NCBI GenBank assembly: GCA_023459095.1
Contig: JAEWVQ010000011.1
Span: forward strand, 1-5,911
DNA length: 5,911 nucleotides
Reading direction: 5' to 3'
Source of the DNA: Pseudomonadota bacterium
GTDB lineage: Bacteria; Pseudomonadota; Gammaproteobacteria; Burkholderiales; Rhodocyclaceae
Position 1 is the stretch's first letter. Every line of letters starts with the position of its first letter. Below the pieces are notes generated by a model. The model was not told the DNA's origin. It made no database searches and was given only the letters and a program-made list of their open reading frames with translations. Of this stretch, positions 1 to 5,443 are shown in pieces. The translations under genes and the position numbers were made by a program.

Positions 1-73
1 CCAGCGCCCACACCCGGCGCGCGCGCCGCGCGCGGACTGCGGCGCTTGCTGCGATCGACCTCGCCCCTGCCAT
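1..73 (-). CDS. Partial gene downstream of opgC, N-terminus only, function unknown
   Basis: Only the first 24 codons lie in the window; the gene runs off the left edge. Reading leftwards from ATG at 73-71 the peptide begins MAGARSIAASAAVRARRARR and continues VWAL, with no stop codon. The start is supported by a strong Shine-Dalgarno AGGAGG (88-83), whose first base is the last base of the opgC stop codon, 9 nt before the ATG. A GTG at 79-77 is an alternative but sits only 3 nt from the ribosome-binding site. The Arg-rich stretch followed by VWAL could be the start of a membrane anchor or signal sequence; that is inference from too few residues. The 14-nt gap to opgC and the shared stop/SD imply one transcript, so a role in envelope glucan or polysaccharide modification is possible but unproven. 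Confidence 0.6.
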   Translation of the reverse strand, partial: MAGARSIAASAAVRARRARRVWAL

Positions 74-87
74 CGTCACCGCCCTCC

Positions 88-1263
88 TCATCGCGCCACG
101 TCCGCCCGCGCCGCCTCCACCCGCGTCGGCCCACCCGCCGCGCGCACCCGCCCGCCGTACCAGCTCAACGTCTGCGCGAGCGCGATCATCGCGCCGATGC
201 CGGCGACACTGACCGCCAGCTGCAGCCACAGCGCGCCGCCGAATTCGATCAGGATCAGATGGCCGGCGAACGACAGGAAGATGCCGAGGCAGAACACGTG
301 CAGCGACTGGCGCCCGCAGGCAATCGCCGGCTGCGCCCAGCGCTGCCCGAGGAAGGCCGCGGTGCGCGGCACGAGCCGTGTCGCCAGCCAGGCGAGGGCA
401 AGAAAATGGACGAGGCGCAGGGTATCGAGGCTGGTCTTGTCGATCGGGTACATCCACGCCGCGAGCGCCTCGGGCACCCAGCGCTCGAGCGCCGGCACCT
501 GCCAGCTCGCCACCACCAGGCCGGCGCCGAGCACGTAGCCCCCCGCCGCCGCGTCGAGCGCGCGCCGCCAGCGCCAGCAACCGCCGAGCACCGCGGGGTG
601 GAGCGCGCACAGCGCGCCGATCACGAACAGCAGCTGCCAGGCAAAGGGGTTGAAAAACCAGGCATTGCCCTCAGGCTGCGCGGGCAGGTTGATGCCGGTC
701 ACGCGCACCGCGACGAACAGCGCCAGCGAAGCCGCGAGCGCCCAGCCGGGGCGCCGCAGCAACAGCCACAGCAGCGGCGGAAAGCACAGCAGCAGCACGA
801 TGTACATCGGCAGCACGTCCATGTTCACCGGGCGGAATTCGAGCAGCAGGGCCTCGAACAGCGCGCGGTGGGGCGCGTCGAGGAGGCGGCCGACGTTCAT
901 CTCCTCGACGTACATCGGGTTGCTGAAGCGCTCGGCGACGTAGCCGATCTGCGCGGTGTAGAACAGGAACAGGATGAGGTGGGCGACGTACAGCTGCCAG
1001 CAGCGCCGCCACACGTGCAGCACCGCAAAGCCGAAGCCCTGCTGCAGCATCGGCCGGCGGTAGGCGAGCGCGGCCGAATAGCCGGAGATGAAGACGAAGA
1101 TCTCGGTGGCGTCGGAAAAGCCGAAATTGCGCACCGTGAGCCAGTTGAACAGGTTGTCCGGGATGTGGTCGAGGAAAATCCACCACAGCGCCAGGCCGCG
1201 GAAGAAATCGAGGCGCAGGTCGCGCGCCGACGGCGCAGGCGGAGCAGGAACGGACGGCGGCAT
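88..1263 (-). CDS. opgC: OpgC family membrane acyltransferase
   Basis: Encodes 391 residues of an inner-membrane protein of the OpgC family (the type first described in Rhodobacter, Pfam OpgC_C). Family members transfer acyl groups such as succinyl to osmoregulated periplasmic glucans. The N-terminal block is diagnostic: RDLRLDFFRGLALWWIFLDHIPDN at about residues 14-37, then RNFGFSDATEIFVFISGYSAALAYRRP from about 45. It contains the conserved DHIP (D32-H33) and the FGFSD...SGYS signature. The rest is a series of hydrophobic helices separated by short basic loops, roughly ten membrane segments, ending with an Arg-rich cytoplasmic tail. The start is the ATG at 1263-1261; no clear Shine-Dalgarno precedes it, but the family homology begins only about 14 residues in and no better in-frame start is seen. 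The open frame continues upstream to 1995 across the hydrolase gene, and I regard that extension as non-coding. It is divergent from the hydrolase and followed closely by the partial gene at the left edge. The exact acyl donor and glucan substrate cannot be read from the sequence. Confidence 0.87.
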   Translation of the reverse strand: MPPSVPAPPAPSARDLRLDFFRGLALWWIFLDHIPDNLFNWLTVRNFGFSDATEIFVFISGYSAALAYRRPMLQQGFGFAVLHVWRRCWQLYVAHLILFLFYTAQIGYVAERFSNPMYVEEMNVGRLLDAPHRALFEALLLEFRPVNMDVLPMYIVLLLCFPPLLWLLLRRPGWALAASLALFVAVRVTGINLPAQPEGNAWFFNPFAWQLLFVIGALCALHPAVLGGCWRWRRALDAAAGGYVLGAGLVVASWQVPALERWVPEALAAWMYPIDKTSLDTLRLVHFLALAWLATRLVPRTAAFLGQRWAQPAIACGRQSLHVFCLGIFLSFAGHLILIEFGGALWLQLAVSVAGIGAMIALAQTLSWYGGRVRAAGGPTRVEAARADVAR

Positions 1264-1294
1264 GCGGGCGGATATTCGAAGCGTGTGGACAAAG

Positions 1295-1306
1295 CCCGAG
1301 ATCGGG
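1295..1306. repeat. Short palindrome in opgC/hydrolase divergent spacer
   Basis: CCCGA-GA-TCGGG is a perfect 5-bp inverted repeat with a 2-base centre. It lies 32 bp upstream of the opgC start, in the 115-bp spacer between opgC and the metallo-hydrolase gene. One half-site is repeated: GATCGGG occurs at 1300-1306 and again at 1316-1322. It could be a small regulator site, but in such GC-rich DNA it may equally be chance. Confidence 0.2.
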
Positions 1307-1340
1307 GCAACGGACGATCGGGACGGCGGCGGCTCTCGGG

Positions 1341-1346
1341 TACACT
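1341..1346 (+). promoter_or_regulatory. Possible -10 element of the metallo-hydrolase gene
   Basis: TACACT matches the TATAAT consensus at four of six positions and lies 32 bp before the ATG at 1379, which would give a short leader of about 27 nt. No convincing -35 hexamer is visible at the usual distance. The assignment is tentative. Confidence 0.3.
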
Positions 1347-1378
1347 GCCCGCAACCTTCACGACCCGGCGATTTTCCC

Positions 1379-2020
1379 ATGATCCAGATCCGACTGGTGC
1401 CCGTCACCCCCTTCGAACAGAACTGCAGCATCGTCTGGTGCGACCAGACCCGCAAGGCCGCGGTGGTCGACCCCGGCGGCGACCTCGACCGCATCCTCGC
1501 CGCGGTCGAGGCGCTCGGCATCACCGTGGACAAGATCCTCATCACCCACGGCCACATCGACCACGCCGGCGCCACCGCCGCGCTCGCGCGCCGCCTGGGC
1601 GTGGCCGTGGAAGGTCCGCACCAGGACGACCGCTTCTGGATCGAGGGCATGCCGCAGCAGAGCAAGATGTTCGGCTTTCCCGACGTCGAGGTCTTCGAGC
1701 CCACGCGCTGGCTCAAGGACGGCGACACCGTGAGTGTCGGCGAAGCCTGTTTCGACGTCGTCCATGCCCCCGGCCACACTCCCGGCCACGTCGTGTTCGT
1801 GCAGCCCGAGGCGCGCCTCGCCCTGGTCGGCGACGTGCTCTTTGCCGGCTCCATCGGCCGCACCGACTTTCCGCGCGGCGACCACGCCACGCTGATCGCG
1901 TCGATCCGCAACAAGCTGTTCCCGCTCGGCGACGACATCACCTTCGTCCCCGGCCACGGCCCGACCTCGACCTTCGGCCACGAACGCGCGACCAACCCCT
2001 ACGTCGGCGACCACGCCTGA
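1379..2020 (+). CDS. MBL-fold metallo-hydrolase, YcbL-type glyoxalase II homologue
   Basis: Encodes 213 residues, about the length of E. coli YcbL (a small type I glyoxalase II). This family is soluble and cytoplasmic and hydrolyses thioesters such as S-lactoylglutathione in methylglyoxal detoxification. The metal site is complete: THGHIDH gives H57, H59, D61 and H62; HAPGHTPGH gives H133; GDVLF gives D152; and VPGHGP gives H193. The motif GSIGRTDFPRGD (157-168) and the ending GHERATNPYVG are typical of this subfamily. The protein stops where full-length GloB carries its extra C-terminal helical domain, so it is YcbL-like rather than classical GloB. The start MIQIRLVPVTPFEQNC matches the family N-terminus, although no Shine-Dalgarno is recognisable before it. 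An upstream in-frame extension to 1088 overlaps opgC on the other strand and lacks family similarity. The gene converges on mscL. Its natural thioester substrate is not determined by the sequence. Confidence 0.9.
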   Translation: MIQIRLVPVTPFEQNCSIVWCDQTRKAAVVDPGGDLDRILAAVEALGITVDKILITHGHIDHAGATAALARRLGVAVEGPHQDDRFWIEGMPQQSKMFGFPDVEVFEPTRWLKDGDTVSVGEACFDVVHAPGHTPGHVVFVQPEARLALVGDVLFAGSIGRTDFPRGDHATLIASIRNKLFPLGDDITFVPGHGPTSTFGHERATNPYVGDHA

Positions 2021-2026
2021 CAACGA

Positions 2027-2059
2027 GGCGGGTACCGGGCGAACACCCCCGTACCCGCC
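2027..2059. terminator. Probable bidirectional terminator hairpin between convergent genes
   Basis: GGCGGGTAC (2027-2035) and GTACCCGCC (2051-2059) form a perfect 9-bp stem, continued by three G-C pairs (2037-2039 with 2047-2049) after one mismatch. It lies 7 bp after the hydrolase stop and 12 bp beyond the mscL stop. There is no U-run on either strand, so a classical intrinsic terminator is not fully met. The position between two converging 3' ends and the perfect stem make transcript ending or 3'-end protection the likely role. Confidence 0.6.
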
Positions 2060-2070
2060 GTGCACGCGGC

Positions 2071-2493
2071 TCAGCGCTGCTTGAGCGCGTCGCGGATCTC
2101 GCGCAGCAGCTTGACGTCCTCCGGCTCCGGCGCGGGTTCGGCGGCCGGAGCCGGCTCGCTGCGCTTGAGCTTGTTGATCGCCTTGATGGCGACGAAGATC
2201 GCGAACGCGATGATCAGGAAGTCGATCGCGGTGTTGATGAAGGCACCGTACTTCACCAGCGGGGCGCCCGCCTTTTCCGCCGCTTCCAGGCTGTCGTAGG
2301 TGCCGCTGCCCAGGTTGACGTACAGATGGCGGAAATCGACCCCGCCAACGATGCGGCCGACGATGGGCATCACGATGTCCTTGACCAGCGAATCAACGAT
2401 CTTGCCGAAGGCGCCGCCGATGATGACACCGACCGCGAGGTCGATGACATTGCCGCGCATGGCGAATTCCTTGAATTCCTTGATGAAGCTCAT
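2071..2493 (-). CDS. mscL: Large-conductance mechanosensitive channel MscL
   Basis: Encodes 140 residues of MscL, the homopentameric inner-membrane channel that opens under extreme membrane tension and releases solutes on hypo-osmotic shock. The N-terminal amphipathic helix and first membrane helix are nearly canonical: MSFIKEFKEFAMRGNVIDLA followed by VGVIIGGAFGKIVDSLVKDIVMP (about 1-43, pore-lining). The periplasmic loop spans about 47-80. The second membrane helix is about 82-104 (YGAFINTAIDFLIIAFAIFVAIKAINKL), followed by a basic patch, a Pro/Ala/Glu-rich linker (112-125) and the C-terminal bundle helix EDVKLLREIRDALKQR. Length and architecture match E. coli MscL, which has 136 residues. 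The start is fixed by AAGGAG (2505-2500) 6 nt upstream of the ATG. It is monocistronic in this view, convergent with the hydrolase and divergent from the SYLF lipoprotein gene. Confidence 0.97.
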   Translation of the reverse strand: MSFIKEFKEFAMRGNVIDLAVGVIIGGAFGKIVDSLVKDIVMPIVGRIVGGVDFRHLYVNLGSGTYDSLEAAEKAGAPLVKYGAFINTAIDFLIIAFAIFVAIKAINKLKRSEPAPAAEPAPEPEDVKLLREIRDALKQR

Positions 2494-2771
2494 GTTGTTC
2501 TCCTTGATTGGGGTAACCGGCCGGGCTGCGGCGCCTGTCCGGCCCCTGCGTTCCGGCGCAGCCTGTGTGGAATCTTAGCCAGCCGGGCGCGGATCGCCCA
2601 GCACGGCACCGCCCGCACGGGGCAAACGGCGCGGAGCGGCGCACCGCAGACGGCAAACTTAGCGCCGCGTCCGGCCGGGTTCTAAGCTGAGCGGGGAGGA
2701 GTGCGGCCGGCGCGGCGCCTCGCCCGTGCCGGCGCAGCGGTCCTCGTTCCCAGCCTAGAGAGGAGTCCGTG
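2494..2771. other. Divergent intergenic region, mscL / SYLF lipoprotein
   Basis: This 278-bp spacer must hold the promoters of both flanking genes. Both ribosome-binding sites are clear: AAGGAG for mscL at 2505-2500, and AGGAG for the lipoprotein gene at 2761-2765. A 7-bp inverted repeat, GGCTGCG (2524-2530) and CGCAGCC (2557-2563), could fold in the mscL leader. On the plus strand TCTAAG (2681-2686) is a weak -10 candidate. On the minus strand TAAGAT (2577-2572) is another. Neither has a good -35 partner. No small gene was recognised here. Confidence 0.5.
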
Positions 2772-3383
2772 ATGAACCGCAATCGCTCCGCCCCCGGCGC
2801 CATCGGCGCCTTCCAGCCGCGCCGCCGCGCCCTGCTCGGCGCCGCCGCCGCCCTGCCCTTACTGCTCGCCGGCGGCTGCGCGGTGACCCGTTCCACCAAA
2901 GCCCCCGCCGAACGCCGCCGCGAGATCAACGCCGGCATCGACTCGACCCTGCAACGGCTGTACGCCGAGGTCCGGGGCTCGCGCGAACTCGCCGCCAAGG
3001 CCCGCGGCCTGCTCGTATTTCCCTCCATCCTCGCCGCCGGCCTCGGCATCGGCGGTGAATACGGCGAGGGCGGGCTGCGCGTGGGCAACCGTGTCGAAGG
3101 CTATTACAGCATCGCCAGCGGCTCGTTCGGTTTTCAGGCCGGTGCGCAATCGAAGGCGCTGGTGATGCTGTTCATGACCGGCGAAGCGCTCGACAGATTC
3201 CGCAACAGCAGCGGGTGGACGGCGGGTGCCGACGCCTCGGTGGCGCTGGTCAAGATCGGCGCCAACGGCGAGATCGACCTGAACAGCCTCAGCCAGGCGG
3301 TCAATGTGTTCGCGCTCACCAATGCCGGGCTGATGTACAACCTGACCATAGAAGGCACCAAGGTCAGCCGGCTGGAGATCTGA
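2772..3383 (+). CDS. SYLF/Ysc84-domain lipoprotein
   Basis: Encodes 203 residues of a lipid-binding SYLF (Ysc84-type) family protein, predicted to be a lipid-anchored periplasmic protein. The N-terminus has a basic run, RRR (17-19), then a hydrophobic core ALLGAAAALPLLLAGG ending at C36, a lipobox-like LAGGC. The site is slightly off consensus because -3 is Ala rather than Leu. The RRRALL pattern resembles a Tat signal, but the motif is incomplete. After a charged linker the SYLF domain starts near residue 74: KARGLLVFPSILAAGLGIGGEYGEGGLRVG, then GYYSIASGSFGFQAGAQSKALVMLFMT, finishing with the YNLTIEGTKVSRLEI strand. ATG 2772 is preferred over the preceding GTG at 2769 because AGGAG (2761-2765) is 6 nt from the ATG and only 3 nt from the GTG. 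Bacterial relatives include the Burkholderia lipoprotein BPSL1445, reported to bind lipids. The physiological role is unknown, and stress or envelope lipid handling is inference. Confidence 0.87.
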   Translation: MNRNRSAPGAIGAFQPRRRALLGAAAALPLLLAGGCAVTRSTKAPAERRREINAGIDSTLQRLYAEVRGSRELAAKARGLLVFPSILAAGLGIGGEYGEGGLRVGNRVEGYYSIASGSFGFQAGAQSKALVMLFMTGEALDRFRNSSGWTAGADASVALVKIGANGEIDLNSLSQAVNVFALTNAGLMYNLTIEGTKVSRLEI

Positions 3384-3400
3384 GGCGGCACCGCCAGCCC

Positions 3401-3435
3401 GGCGCGCGCGGCGCTGCCCCCGCCCTGCGCGCGCC
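3401..3435 (+). terminator. GC hairpin after the SYLF lipoprotein gene
   Basis: GGCGCGCGC (3401-3409) and GCGCGCGCC (3427-3435) form a perfect 9-bp stem around a 17-base loop, 18 nt after the lipoprotein stop codon. No U-run follows. It lies between the lipoprotein 3' end and the next promoter, so a terminator-like role fits. Alternating GC runs in this composition can pair by chance, so confidence is modest. Confidence 0.35.
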
Positions 3436-3449
3436 CCTCGACGCACACT

Positions 3450-3467
3450 TTCAAACGACCGTTTGAA
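3450..3467. promoter_or_regulatory. TetR/PsrA-type operator palindrome
   Basis: TTCAAACGACCGTTTGAA is a perfect inverted repeat with 8-bp arms and a 2-base centre (AC). It contains CAAAC-N4-GTTTG, which fits the motif reported for the fatty-acid-responsive TetR regulator PsrA of Pseudomonas, G/C-AAAC-N(2-4)-GTTT-G/C. It is markedly more A/T-rich than its surroundings and its right arm overlaps the proposed -35 element at 3463-3468. This arrangement suggests repression by blocking RNA polymerase. The regulator gene is not in the window, so the identity of the protein is inferred. Confidence 0.7.
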
Positions 3468-3490
3468 CTCTGCCCGCGGCATGTTAGATT
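3463..3490 (+). promoter_or_regulatory. Sigma-70-type promoter of the nitronate monooxygenase gene
   Basis: The proposed -35 is TTGAAC (3463-3468, four of six matches to TTGACA). After a 16-bp spacer comes -10 TAGATT (3485-3490, four of six), preceded by TG at 3482-3483 as in an extended -10. Transcription would start near 3497, giving a leader of about 40 nt. The overlap with the operator palindrome strengthens both assignments. Confidence 0.55.
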
Positions 3491-3536
3491 TCCCCGCTCC
3501 CGGCGCCCACGCCCGGAACACGACCAAGGAGACGCC

Positions 3537-4511
3537 ATGCCCATTCCCACCGCCTTCCGCGGCGCCCTGCGGGTGCCGGCCATCGCCGCACCGATGTTTC
3601 TGGTCTCCGGCCCGGAACTGGTGATTGCCACCTGCAAGGCCGGCGTCGCCGGCACCTTTCCCGCGCTCAACGCTCGTCCGGCGGCCCAGTTCGACGCCTG
3701 GCTGGGCGAGATCGACGCGGCGCTCGCCGCCCAGCGCGCGGCCGCGCCCGACGCGCCCTGCGCCCCCTACGGCGTCAACCTGATCCTGCATCCGTCGAAC
3801 CCGCGCCTGGCCGAGGATCTCGCCACCGTGGTGCGCCACCGCGTGCCCTTCGTCATCACCAGCCTCGGCCACCCCGGCGAGGTCGTGCGCGCGGTGCATG
3901 AATACGGCGGCCTGGTGTTCTCCGACGTGGTCCATGCCTACCACGCGAAGAAGGCGATCGCCGCCGGCGTGGACGGCATCATCGCGGTGGCGAGCGGCGC
4001 CGGCGGCCATGCCGGGACGCAGAGCACGATCAGCCTGATCCGCGAGATCCGCAGCTTCTGGGACGGCGTGCTGATTGCCGCGGGCAGCATCTCGGACGGC
4101 GCGGCGATCCGCGCGGTGGAGGTGCTCGGCGCCGATTTCGCCTACATGGGCACGCGCTTCATCGCCACCCGCGAATCCCGCGCCCAGGACGAATACAAGC
4201 AGATGGTGGCGGCCTGCGGCGCGGCCGACATCGTGTATACCGACGCCATCTCCGGCACCAACGCCAACTTCCTGTGGCCCAGCCTCGAAAAGGCCGGCTT
4301 CGAACGCGCGCAGCTGCTCGCCGGCCACGGCAAGGGCAAGATCCACGACATGAGCGACGAGGCGCGCGCCTGGCGCGACGTGTGGAGCGCCGGCCACGGC
4401 GTGGCGACGATCGCCGACGTGCCGCCGGTGGCCGAACTCGTCGACCGCCTCGCCGCCGAGTACCGCACCGCCTGCGCGCTGCCGCCGAGCGCCGCGCTCG
4501 GCGGCGGCTGA
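3537..4511 (+). CDS. Nitronate monooxygenase-family FMN oxidoreductase
   Basis: Encodes 324 residues of a TIM-barrel flavoprotein in the NAD(P)H-dependent flavin oxidoreductase / nitronate monooxygenase family (formerly 2-nitropropane dioxygenase). Characterised members oxidise alkyl nitronates with FMN and oxygen; others are quinone or enoyl-ACP (FabK-like) reductases. Visible landmarks are the first strand PAIAAPMFLVSGPELV (14-29), the glycine-rich GAGGHAGTQS containing the catalytic-type H158, the FMN phosphate-binding segment LIAAGSISDGAAI (179-191), and YMGTRFIATRES with GTRF at 205-208. GAGGH replaces the commoner EAGGH, so the substrate may differ from that of classical enzymes. The protein is cytoplasmic, with no signal peptide. 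AAGGAG (3526-3531) lies 5 nt before the ATG and fixes the start. The gene follows an operator-bearing promoter and precedes livH by 65 bp on the same strand. Nitronate turnover in vivo is not established, and acyl-chain or catabolic redox chemistry is equally possible. Confidence 0.85.
   Translation: MPIPTAFRGALRVPAIAAPMFLVSGPELVIATCKAGVAGTFPALNARPAAQFDAWLGEIDAALAAQRAAAPDAPCAPYGVNLILHPSNPRLAEDLATVVRHRVPFVITSLGHPGEVVRAVHEYGGLVFSDVVHAYHAKKAIAAGVDGIIAVASGAGGHAGTQSTISLIREIRSFWDGVLIAAGSISDGAAIRAVEVLGADFAYMGTRFIATRESRAQDEYKQMVAACGAADIVYTDAISGTNANFLWPSLEKAGFERAQLLAGHGKGKIHDMSDEARAWRDVWSAGHGVATIADVPPVAELVDRLAAEYRTACALPPSAALGGG
4478..4508 (+). repeat. Strong hairpin spanning the 3' end of the monooxygenase gene
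   Basis: GCCGCCGAGC (4481-4490) and GCTCGGCGGC (4496-4505) form a perfect 10-bp stem with a 5-base loop, extendable by a G-U and two G-C pairs to 4478/4508. The repeat abuts the TGA stop at 4509-4511 and encodes the tail LPPSAALGGG. No U-run follows. It could act as a transcript-stabilising or polarity element before livH, or simply reflect Ala/Gly/Pro codons. Confidence 0.4.
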
Positions 4512-4576
4512 ACCCGGGTCGCGGGCATTGGCGCGCAGCCGCCGTGGGCACGGCCGATCGGCTATCCTCCGCCCCC

Positions 4577-5443
4577 ATGCTCGCATTCGTCCAGGTACTC
4601 ACCAGCGGCATCGCGACCGGCTGCGTTTATGGGCTGGTGGCGCTGTCCTTCGTGCTGATCTACAAGGCCACCGCCACGGTGAGCTTCATGCAGGGCGAAC
4701 TGCTGATGGTCGGGGCCTTCGCCGCGGTCGCCCTGCACCACGGCGCGGGCTGGCCGCTGTGGCTCGCCGCGGGCGGTGCCATCGCCGCCAGCGCCGCGCT
4801 CGGCGCCGCGCTCGAACGCAGCGTGCTGCGCCACGCGCTCGGCCAGCCCCATCTGGTTGCGGTGCTGCTCACCTTCGGCCTCGGCCTGATGCTGCGCGGC
4901 GCGGTCGGCAGCGTGCCCGCGGCGAGCCACGACATGCACCGCTTCGCCGGCAGCGACGCCGTGCTGCGCCTGGGCGGACTCGCCATCGCCGCCAGCCACG
5001 CGTGGGTGATCGCCGCCACCGCCGTGCTCGCGCTGCTCCTCACCCTGTTCTTCCGCCGCACCCGCGCCGGCCTCGCGCTGCGCGCCTGCGCCGAGGACGC
5101 GCGTATCGCCGCGCTGATGGGCGTGCCGGTGGCGCACATGCATCTGCTCGCATGGACGCTGGGCGCCGCACTCGCCGCAACCGCCGGCCTGCTGCTCGCG
5201 CCGATCACCTTCGTCCATCTGAACATGGGGCTGGTCGCCCTGAAGGCCTTTCCCGCCGCGGTGCTGGGCGGGCTCACCAGCCTGCCGGGAGCGCTCGCCG
5301 GCGGCCTGTTCCTCGGCGTCGCCGAAGCCCTCGCCGGGCTGGCACTGCCCGAAGGCAGCAAGGATGCGGTGCCCTACGTGCTGCTGATGCTCGCGCTGCT
5401 GCTGTTCCCGGACGGCCTCGCCGCGCGACGGCAGGCGCGGTGA
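4577..5443 (+). CDS. livH: Branched-chain-type ABC transporter permease LivH
   Basis: Encodes 288 residues of the LivH family, one of the two membrane subunits of HAAT-type ABC importers. These importers carry branched-chain amino acids and, in relatives, other carboxylates, amides or aromatic acids. The protein is almost entirely hydrophobic helices, about eight. Family motifs are SFVLIYKATATVSFMQGELLMVGAF (24-48, usual form YKAT..VNFAQGE), the cytoplasmic coupling region RACAEDARIAALMGVPVAHMHLLAWTLG, and KAFPAAVLGGLTSLPGALAGG (223-243), which matches the conserved AAVLGG...PGA segment. ATG 4577 gives the normal N-terminus; no Shine-Dalgarno is visible, and GTG 4544 upstream is a weaker alternative. 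The gene sits 65 bp after the monooxygenase gene and overlaps livM by 4 bp. Family ATPases (LivG, LivF) and a binding protein would be expected beyond the window. The substrate cannot be deduced; leucine uptake should not be assumed. Confidence 0.92.
   Translation: MLAFVQVLTSGIATGCVYGLVALSFVLIYKATATVSFMQGELLMVGAFAAVALHHGAGWPLWLAAGGAIAASAALGAALERSVLRHALGQPHLVAVLLTFGLGLMLRGAVGSVPAASHDMHRFAGSDAVLRLGGLAIAASHAWVIAATAVLALLLTLFFRRTRAGLALRACAEDARIAALMGVPVAHMHLLAWTLGAALAATAGLLLAPITFVHLNMGLVALKAFPAAVLGGLTSLPGALAGGLFLGVAEALAGLALPEGSKDAVPYVLLMLALLLFPDGLAARRQAR

Noticed and set aside
15..35. CG-alternating palindromes (14-base perfect palindrome at 15-28 and CCGCGCGCGG at 26-35), possible Z-DNA or recombination site
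   Set aside because: They coincide with the Arg/Ala codons of the partial minus-strand gene, which is sufficient explanation in this base composition.
1088..1378. N-terminal extension of the metallo-hydrolase frame
   Set aside because: It overlaps the start of opgC on the opposite strand and adds residues with no MBL-fold similarity; the family N-terminus begins at MIQIRLVP.
1264..1995. N-terminal extension of the opgC frame by 244 residues
   Set aside because: The extension is antisense to the well-supported hydrolase gene, is low in recognisable structure, and OpgC homology begins just after the ATG at 1263.
46..2685. Very long plus-strand open frame of 879 codons starting at TTG
   Set aside because: It runs antisense through opgC and mscL and out of frame through the hydrolase gene, and it is dominated by Arg, Pro, Gln and Ala with no family signature. 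Long stop-free shadow frames are expected in DNA of this GC content.
2653..2685. Possible sigma-E-type promoter (AAACTT ... TCTAA) upstream of the SYLF lipoprotein gene
   Set aside because: The spacer of 20 bp between the elements is too long for the usual extracytoplasmic sigma promoter and the -35 lacks the GG; too weak to annotate.
2859..4586. 575-codon minus-strand open frame
   Set aside because: It is antisense to both the SYLF lipoprotein and the monooxygenase genes and has a Gly/Ala/His/Asp-rich composition without domains; a codon-bias shadow.
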